This document shows positions 1 to 7,016 of a DNA stretch of 8,658 nt, piece by piece. The stretch's first letter is position 1; each line of letters opens with the position of its first letter. Origin of the DNA: an uncultured Ardenticatenia bacterium. Its GTDB lineage: Bacteria > Chloroflexota > Anaerolineae > Promineifilales > Promineifilaceae. Position numbers and translations under genes: made by a program. The DNA lies in assembly GCA_937858165.1 (NCBI GenBank), contig CALLZA010001025.1:1-8658 (forward strand). The letters are read 5' to 3'. The notes below the pieces were generated by a model. The model ran no database searches. It was given only the letters and a program-made list of their open reading frames with translations, and was not told where the DNA came from.

Positions 1-208
1 AAGATACAGGTCATCCGCTCTTTTTTTCCCCCATCTCATGTCCGGATCCTCTGCGATCGACTTCCCGGCCTTTCTCAACGGGTTTCCTCGGCTACGCACG
101 CATTTCCGCGAAATGCTGGATAGTGCGGATCGCACGAATACGTGATATGCCTTGCATAAAGAAGAGATCGAGGCAAAGCCTTGGTACACCAACTTGCGGG
201 TTGGCACA
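1..208. other. Non-coding left end, downstream of the T9SS-type gene
   Basis: No convincing gene is seen here. The minus-strand gene ends with a TAG stop at 209-211, so this is its 3' flank. A short inverted repeat (ccaac at 189-193, gttgg at 200-204) lies just after the stop, but it has a 5-bp stem and no following T-run, so I do not call it a terminator. A T7-C5 homopolymer pair at 21-32 near the contig edge may be genuine or end-of-contig noise. Confidence 0.6.
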
Positions 209-478
209 CTAGCGGATCAAGGTCACCGTACCCGTCACCTCCTTGCGTTCCTGATAGAGGAGTTGATAGTCGACCCGATACACGTACACCCCGGTCGGTG
301 AAGGCTTGCCTCCATGGCTGCCGTCCCAAGGTTTGAAGGGGTCGGTGGAGGTGTAAACGAGTTCACCCCACCGGTCGAACACCTTCACCGAGAAGTCCTT
401 CGGCAGGCACTCACCTGGCCAGCCCCAAGTGTCGTTGACCCCGTCGCCATCAGGCGTGAACGCGGAAGGGATCCACAC
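209..478 (-). other. Domain: T9SS type B sorting / gliding-motility-associated C-terminal domain
   Basis: Residues 2145-2233 (89 aa) carry the hallmark [14 protein letters not shown], then [31 protein letters not shown] and the terminal GTVTLIR. This is the pattern of the gldSprB-type C-terminal domain (TIGR04131-like), recognised by the type IX translocon. Length and order are complete. Confidence 0.95.
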
Positions 479-2260
479 GCTACAGGAGTCGCTGCAGTCC
501 GGCACACGGATCATCCGCTCCACGGTGACCACACCACAACTGAGCGTGGCTTGGAGCGTGACGAGCGTGGGTTCATCCGTGGTGAAGCGTACAAGGGGAT
601 CGCTGCCCAGCGCATTGGGGGCGGCACCGCTGAAGTTCCACGTGGCGCTCACCACAGCTGAATCCGCCAACACCGTGAATTGCACAGGTTCCTGCATGCA
701 TCCGGCATCATACCGGAAGTCGGCTTCACAGAGGCATTCGACGTTGATGATCGAAGCGACCGCAGCGTCCGTGCAACCGTACGCATCGGTCACAGCCACG
801 GTGTAGGTGCCGGGATCATGAACGGTGGCCGGATCGGACAGGGGTTGGCCATCATATGTGTAGATGGCGTCCATGCCGTTCACAGGGAATACCGCGCTCA
901 GGTCCACCGTCTGCCATGGACAGAGTGTGAAGAATTGGTCCTCTCCCAAGTCGGGGGCCGTGTGGACCGTCAAGGCCACCATGGCCGTATCGGTACAGCC
1001 GGAAGCGTTGGTGACCACAAGTTGGTAGTTGCCCGTTGCATTCACCACCACGGGATCAGCGACAGAGTTTCCGCCCACGGTCCAAGAGCCGGATGCACCC
1101 GTTGGAGCGAATTGAGCTGTAAGGTCGTACGTGGTACCACCACAGATCGAGGCGGTCACATCAGGGCCCAATGCGGGCGATGGGTCGAAGCTCAACGCAA
1201 CGGTGGCGCTGGCCGAGCAGCCTGCCGCGTTTGTCACGGTCAAAAGGTATGTGCCGCTGGTCGTAACGGAGGTCGGGTCCGCTACGGTGGTCCCGCCCGC
1301 CTCCCACAGGGAGGTATTCGCGCCGGTCGCATAGAAGGTGGTCAGGTCCACCGCATTTCCATCGCATACCGATATCGTTTGATCGGCCCCAAGGACGGGG
1401 TTCGTGGAGATGGTCACGCTTACCAAGGCGGAATCGCTACAGCCGTTCGGATCTGTGGCAACGAGCATGAACGTGCCACCCCCATCGACCGAAACGGGAT
1501 CCGGAACGGCGATCCCGGAAAGGGTCCATGCAGTGGTGAGCCCTGTGGTAGGAAAGAACGTGGTGAGGTCGACGGTCCCATCCTCGCAGGCCGAAGCCGA
1601 GGCATCCGGCCCAAGTGCCGGTGCAGGGTTGACATTGACGCTGACGAATGCGGAGTCGGCACAGGCCAAGGCGTTCGATGCGATCAATCGATACGTACCT
1701 GCGGCGCTCACCGATGTGGGATCGATGACAGGAGCACCGGAAAGCGACCATGTGGAAGTAAGGCCTGTGGTGGTGTACAAAGTGGTCAGATCGATCGTTG
1801 CATTGCTGCACAGCGCCAAGGTCTGGTCCGCGCCCAACGGTGCCATCGGCTCCACCGAAAGGGTGACATCCGCTTGGTCCGCGCAACCATTGCTGTTCGT
1901 GGCTGAGAGCGTATAAACACCGGCGTCGGTGGCTGCCGTGGGAGTGGCGAACGGTAGACCACCGAAGGTCCACACCGCAGTAAGTCCGGTGACATCGTAC
2001 AAGCTCGTGAGGTCCAAGCTGCCGCCTGGACAAACGCTGACACTTTCATCCGGTCCCAGGATCGCTGCCGCGTTGATGTTGAGCGTTACCAACGCGGTGT
2101 CGTTGCAGCCACCGGCTGTTTCCCCGATCACCTGATAGGTCCCCGGAACAGTGGCAGCGGCCGCGGTGGCTCCGGTGATGGGCGCGCCATCAAGCGACCA
2201 CACTGGCGTTACCCCCGTCAAGTTGAATAAGGCGGTCAGGTCCACGGGGTCCGGGCCGCA
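209..2260 (-). CDS. T9SS-secreted multidomain repeat protein, C-terminal part (N-terminus missing)
   Basis: This is the Bacteroidetes half of the 209-6910 frame, residues 1551-2233. In order it has a truncated repeat (1551-1617), six full 74-residue repeats (1618-2061), a PKD-like segment (about 2062-2144, with [15 protein letters not shown] and ATWNFSG) and a gliding-motility-associated C-terminal domain (2145-2233). Proteins of this build are exported by the type IX secretion system and attached to or released from the cell surface, where they serve as adhesins or motility proteins; here the specific role is unknown. The signal peptide and upstream domains are absent because the sequence switches to the synthase at about 2260. 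It ends with a natural TAG at 209-211 after GTVTLIR, the expected ending of the sorting domain. T9SS is essentially confined to Bacteroidetes, which fixes the likely source. Confidence 0.85.
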   Translation of the reverse strand, partial: CGPDPVDLTALFNLTGVTPVWSLDGAPITGATAAAATVPGTYQVIGETAGGCNDTALVTLNINAAAILGPDESVSVCPGGSLDLTSLYDVTGLTAVWTFGGLPFATPTAATDAGVYTLSATNSNGCADQADVTLSVEPMAPLGADQTLALCSNATIDLTTLYTTTGLTSTWSLSGAPVIDPTSVSAAGTYRLIASNALACADSAFVSVNVNPAPALGPDASASACEDGTVDLTTFFPTTGLTTAWTLSGIAVPDPVSVDGGGTFMLVATDPNGCSDSALVSVTISTNPVLGADQTISVCDGNAVDLTTFYATGANTSLWEAGGTTVADPTSVTTSGTYLLTVTNAAGCSASATVALSFDPSPALGPDVTASICGGTTYDLTAQFAPTGASGSWTVGGNSVADPVVVNATGNYQLVVTNASGCTDTAMVALTVHTAPDLGEDQFFTLCPWQTVDLSAVFPVNGMDAIYTYDGQPLSDPATVHDPGTYTVAVTDAYGCTDAAVASIINVECLCEADFRYDAGCMQEPVQFTVLADSAVVSATWNFSGAAPNALGSDPLVRFTTDEPTLVTLQATLSCGVVTVERMIRVPDCSDSCSVWIPSAFTPDGDGVNDTWGWPGECLPKDFSVKVFDRWGELVYTSTDPFKPWDGSHGGKPSPTGVYVYRVDYQLLYQERKEVTGTVTLIR

Positions 2261-5200
2261 GGGAATTCGGCGGGTGAAGGTTAGCGCGATCTGCGAGCCG
2301 AAGCCGGCCGCCAGATGGATGGCGTACTGCACCGGGTAGCGGCCGCCGCGGCTCAGGTTCAACGGGCCGAGGTCGGGGTCTACTTCGCGGAAGTTGGGCA
2401 CGGGCGGGACGATGCCGTGCTCCAGAATCTTGACGGCGATCACGTCCTCGACGCCGACGCCCATGGCGTGGCCGGTGAAGCCCTTGGTGTTGGCGATGAT
2501 GATGCTGTTGGCCGACTCGCCGAAGGTGTGGCGCAGGGCCGTGACCTCGGCCGAGGCGCTGCCGCCGCGGGCCGGGGTGAACGTCTCGTGGGACATGAAG
2601 ACTGTCTGCGGGGCGATGGCGTGGCGATTCAGGCCGAAGCGGCGTTCGCCGGCGGCCACCAGGCTCTCCATGACCATGGCGATGTGGTTGACGTCCAGCC
2701 GCGTGCCGTGGAAGGCGCTGTTGCTCGTTTCGCTGCTCAACAGCTCGACGATGCCGCGCATCCCGCGCTCGCGGACGGCGTCCTCACTCTCGACCACGAG
2801 GGCGCAGGCGCCCATGCCCATGATTGTGCCGTGGCGGCGCTTGTCGAAGGGCAGGGCGGCCTCGGCCACCTGATCCTTCGTCGTGGCCGCGCCGACAGCC
2901 AGGAAGCCCGCGCCGACCCACTCCATCAGCCCATCGCCGGTGACGTTGTCGCCGCCAACGACGACCACGCGGCGGCAACGGCCGCTGCGGATCCAGTCTT
3001 CGGCGATAGCGATGGCCTGGGCGGTGCTGGCGCAGGCGGCGTTGACCTGGGTGTTGGGGCCGCGCGCGCCGACGTACTGGGCGAACTGGCTGTGGCCCAT
3101 CGACAGGATGCGGAACAGGAAGCGACGGTCGAACGTGTAGGGTTCGCGCTCCAACTGGTCGCGCAGGTCGTCGATGCGGCGGCCGATCTCGTTCAGCGTT
3201 GCACTATCGGCGGCGTAGTTGCGCAGGTCTTCCAGCATTTCCAACTGTTGCTTGCGGTTGCGCCAGGTGTAGTAGCGGGTGAACTCGTCGGCGAAGCGGT
3301 CGCCGCCGGGGAAGGCGCTGGCGAAGATAACGCCGGTGTCGTCGCGCATCGCCTCGGGCAGCACCCAGCGCTCCGGCAGATACTTGCCGGTGCTGGTGCG
3401 TTTGTAGGTCTGCACCAGCGGGATGCCCGCCTCGCGCAGGGCGTCGAGGCCGGCTGCCAGAGCCAGCTGCGAAGTCGTGTCCAGGGCCTCGATCAACTCC
3501 GCCGGTACGCCGTACTCCTCGGTCAGGTCGAACGCGCCGGGGCGGCCGGCCAGCTTAATCACTTCGGCCGGGTCGGAAATGGTCTCAAACCGGCCGCTGC
3601 CGTCCTCGCCCTTCACGATGCGCGTGATCTGCTTATCGACCATCAGAGTGCGGAAACGCTCCGGGATCAGGTCAACGAACTGCTCGCCGCGCAGGATGCG
3701 CAGGGCGTTGTCGGGGTCCATGACCGACTTGTTGGCGCCGGGCAGCCCCAGCCCCGTGCCGCTGATGACGACGGAGCCAAGGGGCGTCTCGTTGCGGTCG
3801 TAGGCGCGCCGCGGGGCGGATTGGCCGTTGGTCTGGAGCAGTTGCGCCAGCGTTTGGGCCAGCGCGTCAAGCGATTCGGTCGCTGGTTGCGGGTTGTTGT
3901 TCATATCGTTTCCGTCTGCTTCGACCGCCGACCGCCGACCGCCGACCGCCGGCAAAACGCTGGTCGTTGGTGGACGGGAGTCCGATGGTTGGTTGGTGGT
4001 CGCTAGTCGTTGGTCGTTGGTGACCGGCTGCGCGTCAACTGTCGCTGTGGTCTGTTGTCCGTCGGCCGACGGCCGTCGGCGGTCGGTGGTCTCCTCAGCC
4101 CCAAAGCCGGCGGCGTAGAGGCCGCACAGGGCCTGGTTAAAGCTCGGCAACTCGCCATTCTTGGGGTGGTTGGTCATCAGGGCGACAACATCCCCCTGCT
4201 CACCGAACACGTCCTTGACGAAGCCGCGCAGGGCGCGCTTGGGGCCGACTTCGACGAAGACCCGCGCGCCGGCGGCGTGCATCGTCTGTAATCCCTTCAC
4301 CCACTGCACCGGCGAGGCGATCTGCTTCTCCAGCAGGTCTTTGATCTCGGTCACGCCGGCGGGGTAGAACTCACCGGTGACGTTGGCCACCAGCGGCAGG
4401 CGCGGCGGCGTGATGTGCATGCGGTCGAGCATCTTGCGCAGGGGCGCGCTGGCCGGGGCGACGATTCGCGTGTGGAAGGCGTGGCTGACCGGCAGTTGCA
4501 TCGCCTGGAAGCCGCGCTCCTGGAACAGCTTGATCGCCTTCTCAACGGCTTTGCTCTCGCCGCCGATGACCGACTGAGTGTGGCTGTTGATATTAGCCGG
4601 GACGACGTAGCCGCCGACCTCATGCAGCGTGGCCTCGACGACCTCGTAGGGGGCCAGGACGGCGGCCATCCAGCCGTTGTCGTCCATCTTGACCCGCGCC
4701 ATTTCGCGCCCGCGCCCGGCGGCGGCTTCCAGCGCCTCGGCAAAGGGCAGGATGCCGGCGGCGACGAGCGCGCCATATTCGCCCAGCGAGTGGCCCATGA
4801 CCATGTCGGGCGCGAAGCCATAGTCGGCCAACAGGCGGCGGATGGCTTCATCCAGCGTCAGCATGGCCGGCTGGGTGATCTCGGTTTGCATCAGGTCGAA
4901 GTTGGCCTGGTTGACGGCCGCTTTGTCGTCGCTATCAATAAACAGATAGCTGCTGAGGGCGCGGCCGAGGACGGGCTGCATGATGGCGTCAGCCTCGTCG
5001 AGCGTGGCCTTGACCGTCGGTGAGAAGGCGGCCAGTTCGCGGCCCATGTTGACGTACTGGCTGCCCTGGCCGGGGAAGAGGAAGGCCAGCTTGCCCGGTT
5101 TGGGGCCGTGACCGCGGAAGATCCCTTGCGCTTCCATCGCCTTCCACGCCTGCGGCGTGTCGAAGCCCATGACCTTGCGCGCCTTTTGCAGGCGGTCAAC

Positions 5201-6910
5201 CAGCTCGGCGTGGTCGCCGAAGTCAATGATCAGCCGCTCCTGGGCGCGGATGTCCACAGCCTTGGGCACCTCGAACGGCGGCGTCCAGCCAGCCTCGACG
5301 CGCTTCCAGACCTCATCGAGGCGATCTTTCAGCTCGTCGGGGGTGTTCGCGCCGAGGGCCAAAATACCGCGGGGGGGTAGGGGAGCGGCGGAGGCGGGGG
5401 AAAGAGATGCAGGGGTGCTCTCCCCTGCTCCCCCGCTCCCCTGCTCCCCTGCGCCACGACCAAGAGCTACGCCCGTATACTGCTTCGGCCGCTGCGTCAA
5501 CATCCCCGGCACGTGCTCTTCCATCACCAGGTGGAAGTTTGTGCCGCCGAAGCCATAAGCGCTGACGCCGGCGCGGCGGGGGGAACCGTTGCGCGGCGTC
5601 CATTCGCGGGCTTCGTTGACCAGGTAGAAGGGGGAGTTGGAGAAGTCGATGTTGGGGTTGGCCGGGTCGGCGTTGAGCGTCGGCGGCAGGATTTTGTGGT
5701 GCAGCGCCAGGGCCGTTTTCAGCAGACCGGCCGCGCCCGCCCCGGCCTTCAGGTGGCCGATGTTGCTCTTGGCCGAGCCGAGGCCGATGCTGCCGCGTGG
5801 CGCGCTGCCAAACGTCGTGACCAGGCTTTCCACCTCGACCACGTCGCCGACGCGGGTGCTGGTGCCGTGGGCCTCGACCAGGGTGGCCGTGGCCGGGTCT
5901 AGCTCGGCCGCTTCCCAGGCGCGCCGCACCGCTAACTGCTGGCCGATGGGGTTGGGGGCGGTGATGCCCTTGCCCTTGCCGTCGCTGCTGCCGGCCACGC
6001 CGCGGATGACGGCGTAGATCGTGTCGCCGGCGCGCTCGGCATCTTCCAGCCGCTTCAGCAGGAACGCGCCCGCGCCCTCGCCCATGACGAAGCCGTCAGC
6101 GCCGACGCCGAAGGGGCGCGTGCCGGTGGCGCTCAGGGCGCCGATTTTGCAGAACTTGACGAACGATGACGCGCCCATGTTGCGGTCAACGCCACCGGTC
6201 AACACTGCGTCCACCTTGTGCTCGGTCAGCAGCTCGACGGCCGCCTCGACGGCGGCGAAGCTGCTGGCGCAGGCGGCGTCGGTGATGAAGTTTGGGCCGC
6301 GCAGGTTGAAAATGTTGGCGATGCGACCGGAGACGATGTTGGCCAGCTCGCCGGGCATGGAGTCTTCGGTGATGGTCGGCAAGCTGCGATCCATGACCGC
6401 GTGGAACTGCTCCATCAGCGCCACTTGCGTATTGGCCGGCAGCCGTCGGAATTCGGGCGCGGCGCGCAGCCAGTTGGCGTATTCGGGGAAGGCGATGCGC
6501 TGCGTGGTGATGTAGTGCATCTCGCCGCCCATGGCCGTGCCCAGGATGACGCCGGTGCGCTCGGTGTCGAGCGGCCGGTCGGGATAGCCGTAGTCGGCCA
6601 GGGCCTCGGCGGCGATGGTGATGGCCCACTGTTGCCCCTCGTCCATCACCGCGGCGACGCGCGGCGGCAGACGGAAGCGCTTCCAGTCGAACTCAAAGCC
6701 CCGCACCCAGCCGCCGATCTTGCTGTAGGTCTTGTCCGGCGCTTTGGGGTCGGGGTCGTAGTAGTCGGCGATGCTCCAGCGGTCGGCCGGCGTTTCGGTG
6801 ATGCTGTAGCGCTTGCCGGCAATGTTGTTCCAGAAGGCGGCGGCGTTCGGCGCGTCGGGCAACATGGCCCCCACCCCGACGATAGCGATAGCGCGCTCTG
6901 CTGAATCCAT
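209..6910 (-). CDS. Chimeric 2233-aa open frame: PfaA-like KS-AT-KS synthase joined in frame to a T9SS-secreted repeat protein
   Basis: A single uninterrupted frame runs from ATG at 6910 (behind a GAGAGG ribosome binding site) to TAG at 209. Residues 1-1550 are a cytosolic type I polyketide/fatty-acid synthase: KS at about 7-467, AT at about 607-905, KS at about 1047-1550. Residues 1551-2233 are an extracellular Bacteroidetes protein: 74-residue repeats, a PKD-like segment and a gliding-motility-type C-terminal sorting domain. The two parts need incompatible locations (cytosol versus outer-membrane export with an N-terminal signal peptide, which is absent) and come from different phyla by family knowledge. 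The join sits exactly where a KS ends and inside the first repeat, which begins at its internal Cys (unit position 10). Base composition changes too: single 60-base lines counted by hand give about 60% GC in the repeat part and 68% in the synthase part. The frame is real in this sequence, but I infer a library or assembly chimera of two truncated genes. A natural fusion is the less likely alternative. Confidence 0.9.
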   Translation of the reverse strand: MDSAERAIAIVGVGAMLPDAPNAAAFWNNIAGKRYSITETPADRWSIADYYDPDPKAPDKTYSKIGGWVRGFEFDWKRFRLPPRVAAVMDEGQQWAITIAAEALADYGYPDRPLDTERTGVILGTAMGGEMHYITTQRIAFPEYANWLRAAPEFRRLPANTQVALMEQFHAVMDRSLPTITEDSMPGELANIVSGRIANIFNLRGPNFITDAACASSFAAVEAAVELLTEHKVDAVLTGGVDRNMGASSFVKFCKIGALSATGTRPFGVGADGFVMGEGAGAFLLKRLEDAERAGDTIYAVIRGVAGSSDGKGKGITAPNPIGQQLAVRRAWEAAELDPATATLVEAHGTSTRVGDVVEVESLVTTFGSAPRGSIGLGSAKSNIGHLKAGAGAAGLLKTALALHHKILPPTLNADPANPNIDFSNSPFYLVNEAREWTPRNGSPRRAGVSAYGFGGTNFHLVMEEHVPGMLTQRPKQYTGVALGRGAGEQGSGGAGESTPASLSPASAAPLPPRGILALGANTPDELKDRLDEVWKRVEAGWTPPFEVPKAVDIRAQERLIIDFGDHAELVDRLQKARKVMGFDTPQAWKAMEAQGIFRGHGPKPGKLAFLFPGQGSQYVNMGRELAAFSPTVKATLDEADAIMQPVLGRALSSYLFIDSDDKAAVNQANFDLMQTEITQPAMLTLDEAIRRLLADYGFAPDMVMGHSLGEYGALVAAGILPFAEALEAAAGRGREMARVKMDDNGWMAAVLAPYEVVEATLHEVGGYVVPANINSHTQSVIGGESKAVEKAIKLFQERGFQAMQLPVSHAFHTRIVAPASAPLRKMLDRMHITPPRLPLVANVTGEFYPAGVTEIKDLLEKQIASPVQWVKGLQTMHAAGARVFVEVGPKRALRGFVKDVFGEQGDVVALMTNHPKNGELPSFNQALCGLYAAGFGAEETTDRRRPSADGQQTTATVDAQPVTNDQRLATTNQPSDSRPPTTSVLPAVGGRRSAVEADGNDMNNNPQPATESLDALAQTLAQLLQTNGQSAPRRAYDRNETPLGSVVISGTGLGLPGANKSVMDPDNALRILRGEQFVDLIPERFRTLMVDKQITRIVKGEDGSGRFETISDPAEVIKLAGRPGAFDLTEEYGVPAELIEALDTTSQLALAAGLDALREAGIPLVQTYKRTSTGKYLPERWVLPEAMRDDTGVIFASAFPGGDRFADEFTRYYTWRNRKQQLEMLEDLRNYAADSATLNEIGRRIDDLRDQLEREPYTFDRRFLFRILSMGHSQFAQYVGARGPNTQVNAACASTAQAIAIAEDWIRSGRCRRVVVVGGDNVTGDGLMEWVGAGFLAVGAATTKDQVAEAALPFDKRRHGTIMGMGACALVVESEDAVRERGMRGIVELLSSETSNSAFHGTRLDVNHIAMVMESLVAAGERRFGLNRHAIAPQTVFMSHETFTPARGGSASAEVTALRHTFGESANSIIIANTKGFTGHAMGVGVEDVIAVKILEHGIVPPVPNFREVDPDLGPLNLSRGGRYPVQYAIHLAAGFGSQIALTFTRRIPCGPDPVDLTALFNLTGVTPVWSLDGAPITGATAAAATVPGTYQVIGETAGGCNDTALVTLNINAAAILGPDESVSVCPGGSLDLTSLYDVTGLTAVWTFGGLPFATPTAATDAGVYTLSATNSNGCADQADVTLSVEPMAPLGADQTLALCSNATIDLTTLYTTTGLTSTWSLSGAPVIDPTSVSAAGTYRLIASNALACADSAFVSVNVNPAPALGPDASASACEDGTVDLTTFFPTTGLTTAWTLSGIAVPDPVSVDGGGTFMLVATDPNGCSDSALVSVTISTNPVLGADQTISVCDGNAVDLTTFYATGANTSLWEAGGTTVADPTSVTTSGTYLLTVTNAAGCSASATVALSFDPSPALGPDVTASICGGTTYDLTAQFAPTGASGSWTVGGNSVADPVVVNATGNYQLVVTNASGCTDTAMVALTVHTAPDLGEDQFFTLCPWQTVDLSAVFPVNGMDAIYTYDGQPLSDPATVHDPGTYTVAVTDAYGCTDAAVASIINVECLCEADFRYDAGCMQEPVQFTVLADSAVVSATWNFSGAAPNALGSDPLVRFTTDEPTLVTLQATLSCGVVTVERMIRVPDCSDSCSVWIPSAFTPDGDGVNDTWGWPGECLPKDFSVKVFDRWGELVYTSTDPFKPWDGSHGGKPSPTGVYVYRVDYQLLYQERKEVTGTVTLIR
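728..2260 (-). repeat. Tandem 222-bp coding repeats (74-aa Ig-like units, one partial plus six complete)
   Basis: Six consecutive units of exactly 74 residues start with LG(P/A/E)D at residues 1618, 1692, 1766, 1840, 1914 and 1988. A truncated unit (1551-1617) precedes them, begins at unit position 10 and is two residues longer than expected over that stretch. Each unit has Cys at position 10, DLT or DLS at 16-18, an aromatic at 30 (Trp in all but the last), DP near 39-40, GTY or a close variant around 47-49, and a Cys at 59 usually preceded by NG or its like. The Cys10-Cys59 pair could form one disulfide per unit, as expected outside the cell (inference). The units share spacing much better than sequence, so the duplications are old or have diverged. 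Confidence 0.9.
2261..3772 (-). other. Domain: second ketosynthase (KS2), divergent
   Basis: Residues about 1047-1550. The fold is marked by [12 protein letters not shown] at the start, [16 protein letters not shown] with Cys1293 (codon 3032-3034), and [17 protein letters not shown] at the end. The first active-site His is in an unusual context: [13 protein letters not shown] (His1441, 2588-2590) replaces the usual EAHGTGT. The second is in KGFTGHAMG (His1481, 2468-2470). Because Cys is retained, it is not a chain-length-factor-like KS. A charged, probably helical segment (around residues 1210-1270, including [10 protein letters not shown] and [13 protein letters not shown]) precedes the Cys. 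The domain is intact, but the gene is cut directly after it by the chimeric join. Confidence 0.82.
2261..6910 (-). CDS. Type I polyketide/fatty-acid synthase, KS-AT-KS, PfaA-like (3' end missing)
   Basis: This is the synthase half of the 209-6910 frame. By family it would condense malonyl units onto an acyl chain in the cytosol. The N-terminus carries the PfaA/HglE-type signature around residues 50-67 ([18 protein letters not shown]), then [16 protein letters not shown] and DAACASS. KS1 is followed by an AT with GHSLGEYGA and HAFHT, the motif associated with malonyl specificity, and then a second KS. No phosphopantetheine attachment motif (xxDSL-like) is visible in the linkers, so the carrier protein, and any KR/DH domains, presumably lay in the lost 3' part or in a separate gene. 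The start at 6910 is supported by the ribosome binding site 10-16 bases upstream and by KS1 homology beginning at residue 7. The gene is co-directional with and 106 bp downstream of an acyl-CoA dehydrogenase, so an operon is likely. The final product is unknown: PUFA-like lipids, glycolipid-type long chains or a polyketide are all possible. I assign no gene symbol. Confidence 0.85.
3924..4091. repeat. Heptamer repeats and palindrome in the AT-KS2 linker
   Basis: Four perfect copies of the 7-bp unit accgccg occupy 3924-3951. Three copies of gtcgttggt occur at 3963-3971, 4006-4014 and 4013-4021, the last two overlapping with a 7-bp period. A perfect 16-bp palindrome, gccgacggccgtcggc, lies at 4065-4080. 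It is followed by ggcggtcggt, the reverse complement of the left-hand heptamer type, so the block has inverted ends. The encoded peptide (about residues 937-1002) is Thr/Pro/Gln/Arg-rich and looks unstructured. Heptamer repeats of this kind (STRR) are known from cyanobacterial genomes; that this block is related is inference. Confidence 0.8.
4196..5092 (-). other. Domain: acyltransferase (AT), malonyl-type
   Basis: Residues about 607-905. The domain opens with [12 protein letters not shown]. It has the nucleophile Ser708 in GHSLGEYGA (codon 4787-4789) and the catalytic His813 in HAFHT (4472-4474), 105 residues further on, which is the usual spacing in FabD-like transferases. HAFH (rather than YASH) is the motif generally linked to malonyl-CoA over methylmalonyl-CoA. 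The segment closes with [15 protein letters not shown] near residue 891-899. It would load extender units onto an acyl carrier protein, none of which is visible in this window. Confidence 0.88.
5371..5453. repeat. Short tandem and inverted repeats in the KS1-AT linker
   Basis: Four 8-bp units lie end to end at 5422-5453 (cccctgct, cccccgct, cccctgct, cccctgcg). An inverted partner lies to the left: ggggagcgg at 5380-5388 is the exact reverse complement of ccgctcccc at 5433-5441. A smaller hairpin, gcagggg (5409-5415) with cccctgc (5422-5428), sits inside. On the minus strand it encodes a Gly/Ser/Ala/Pro-rich stretch ([15 protein letters not shown]) between the KS1 and AT domains, where a flexible linker tolerates it. 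It resembles intergenic low-complexity repeats more than conserved protein. Confidence 0.8.
5510..6892 (-). other. Domain: first ketosynthase (KS1), PfaA-like
   Basis: Residues about 7-467 of the synthase. The complete catalytic triad of a condensing ketosynthase is visible: Cys214 in DAACASS (codon 6269-6271), His348 in VEAHGTST (5867-5869) and His386 in SNIGHLKAG (5753-5755). The [10 protein letters not shown] motif closing the fold ends near residue 462. The roughly 60-residue stretch between GTAMGGE and [10 protein letters not shown] is the length found in PfaA-type KS domains, not in short FabF. Nothing suggests inactivation. Confidence 0.9.
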
Positions 6911-6919
6911 GATAGTTAT

Positions 6920-6926
6920 CCTCTCT
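6920..6926 (-). promoter_or_regulatory. Ribosome binding site of the synthase gene
   Basis: On the minus strand the sequence AGAGAGG ends nine bases before the ATG at 6910-6908, giving a strong purine-rich Shine-Dalgarno match at normal spacing. It supports this start. Confidence 0.75.
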
Positions 6927-6936
6927 AAGAGTTCCT

Positions 6937-7011
6937 AACCACAGATTTCACAGATTACACAGATTAAGAGGGTTTAATAATCTGTGTAATCTGTGTAATC
7001 TGTGGTTTTTT
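6937..7011. repeat. 30-nt inverted repeat built from CACAGATTA 9-mers, with flanking T6
   Basis: The left arm 6937-6966 and right arm 6978-7007 are reverse complements at 29 of 30 positions (the mismatch is the third T in cagattt), separated by an 11-base loop. Each arm contains three tandem 9-mers of the type CACAGATTA after an AAC or ACC lead. Six T's follow on the plus strand (7006-7011), so it has the shape of an intrinsic terminator for plus-strand transcription. No T-run follows on the minus strand, the direction of both flanking genes, so it should not by itself stop dehydrogenase-to-synthase read-through. It sits wholly in the 106-bp gap. I recall similar CACAGA-type repeats from intergenic regions of other bacteria, but their function is unknown to me. 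Confidence 0.9.
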
Positions 7012-7016
7012 CTTGT

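Noticed and set aside
189..204. Terminator hairpin after the T9SS gene
   Set aside because: Only a 5-bp stem, no T-run, and an overlapping alternative fold; too weak to call.
680..1906. Plus-strand open frame (408 codons) antisense to the repeats
   Set aside because: Arg/Gly/His-rich translation repeating with the 222-bp period; a shadow of the minus-strand repeat gene.
728..2260. CRISPR-like or selfish DNA repeat array
   Set aside because: The 222-bp period is a multiple of three, units are conserved as protein rather than DNA, and there are no constant direct repeats with unique spacers.
2261..3772. KS2 as a chain-length factor
   Set aside because: The catalytic Cys (Cys1293) and two histidines are present; chain-length factors lack the Cys.
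2315..4006. Long plus-strand open frame (563 codons)
   Set aside because: It lies fully antisense to the AT/KS2 coding region, is low-complexity Ala/Gly/Val-rich, and has no recognisable domain. It is a shadow of high-GC coding on the other strand.
209..6910. A naturally secreted, surface-anchored polyketide synthase
   Set aside because: There is no signal peptide, the two halves belong to different phyla and compartments, GC content shifts, and the join falls inside a repeat unit. Chimera is far simpler.
6937..7011. Intrinsic terminator ending the dehydrogenase transcript
   Set aside because: The T-run is on the wrong side for minus-strand transcription. It is terminator-like only for the plus strand, where no gene is seen.
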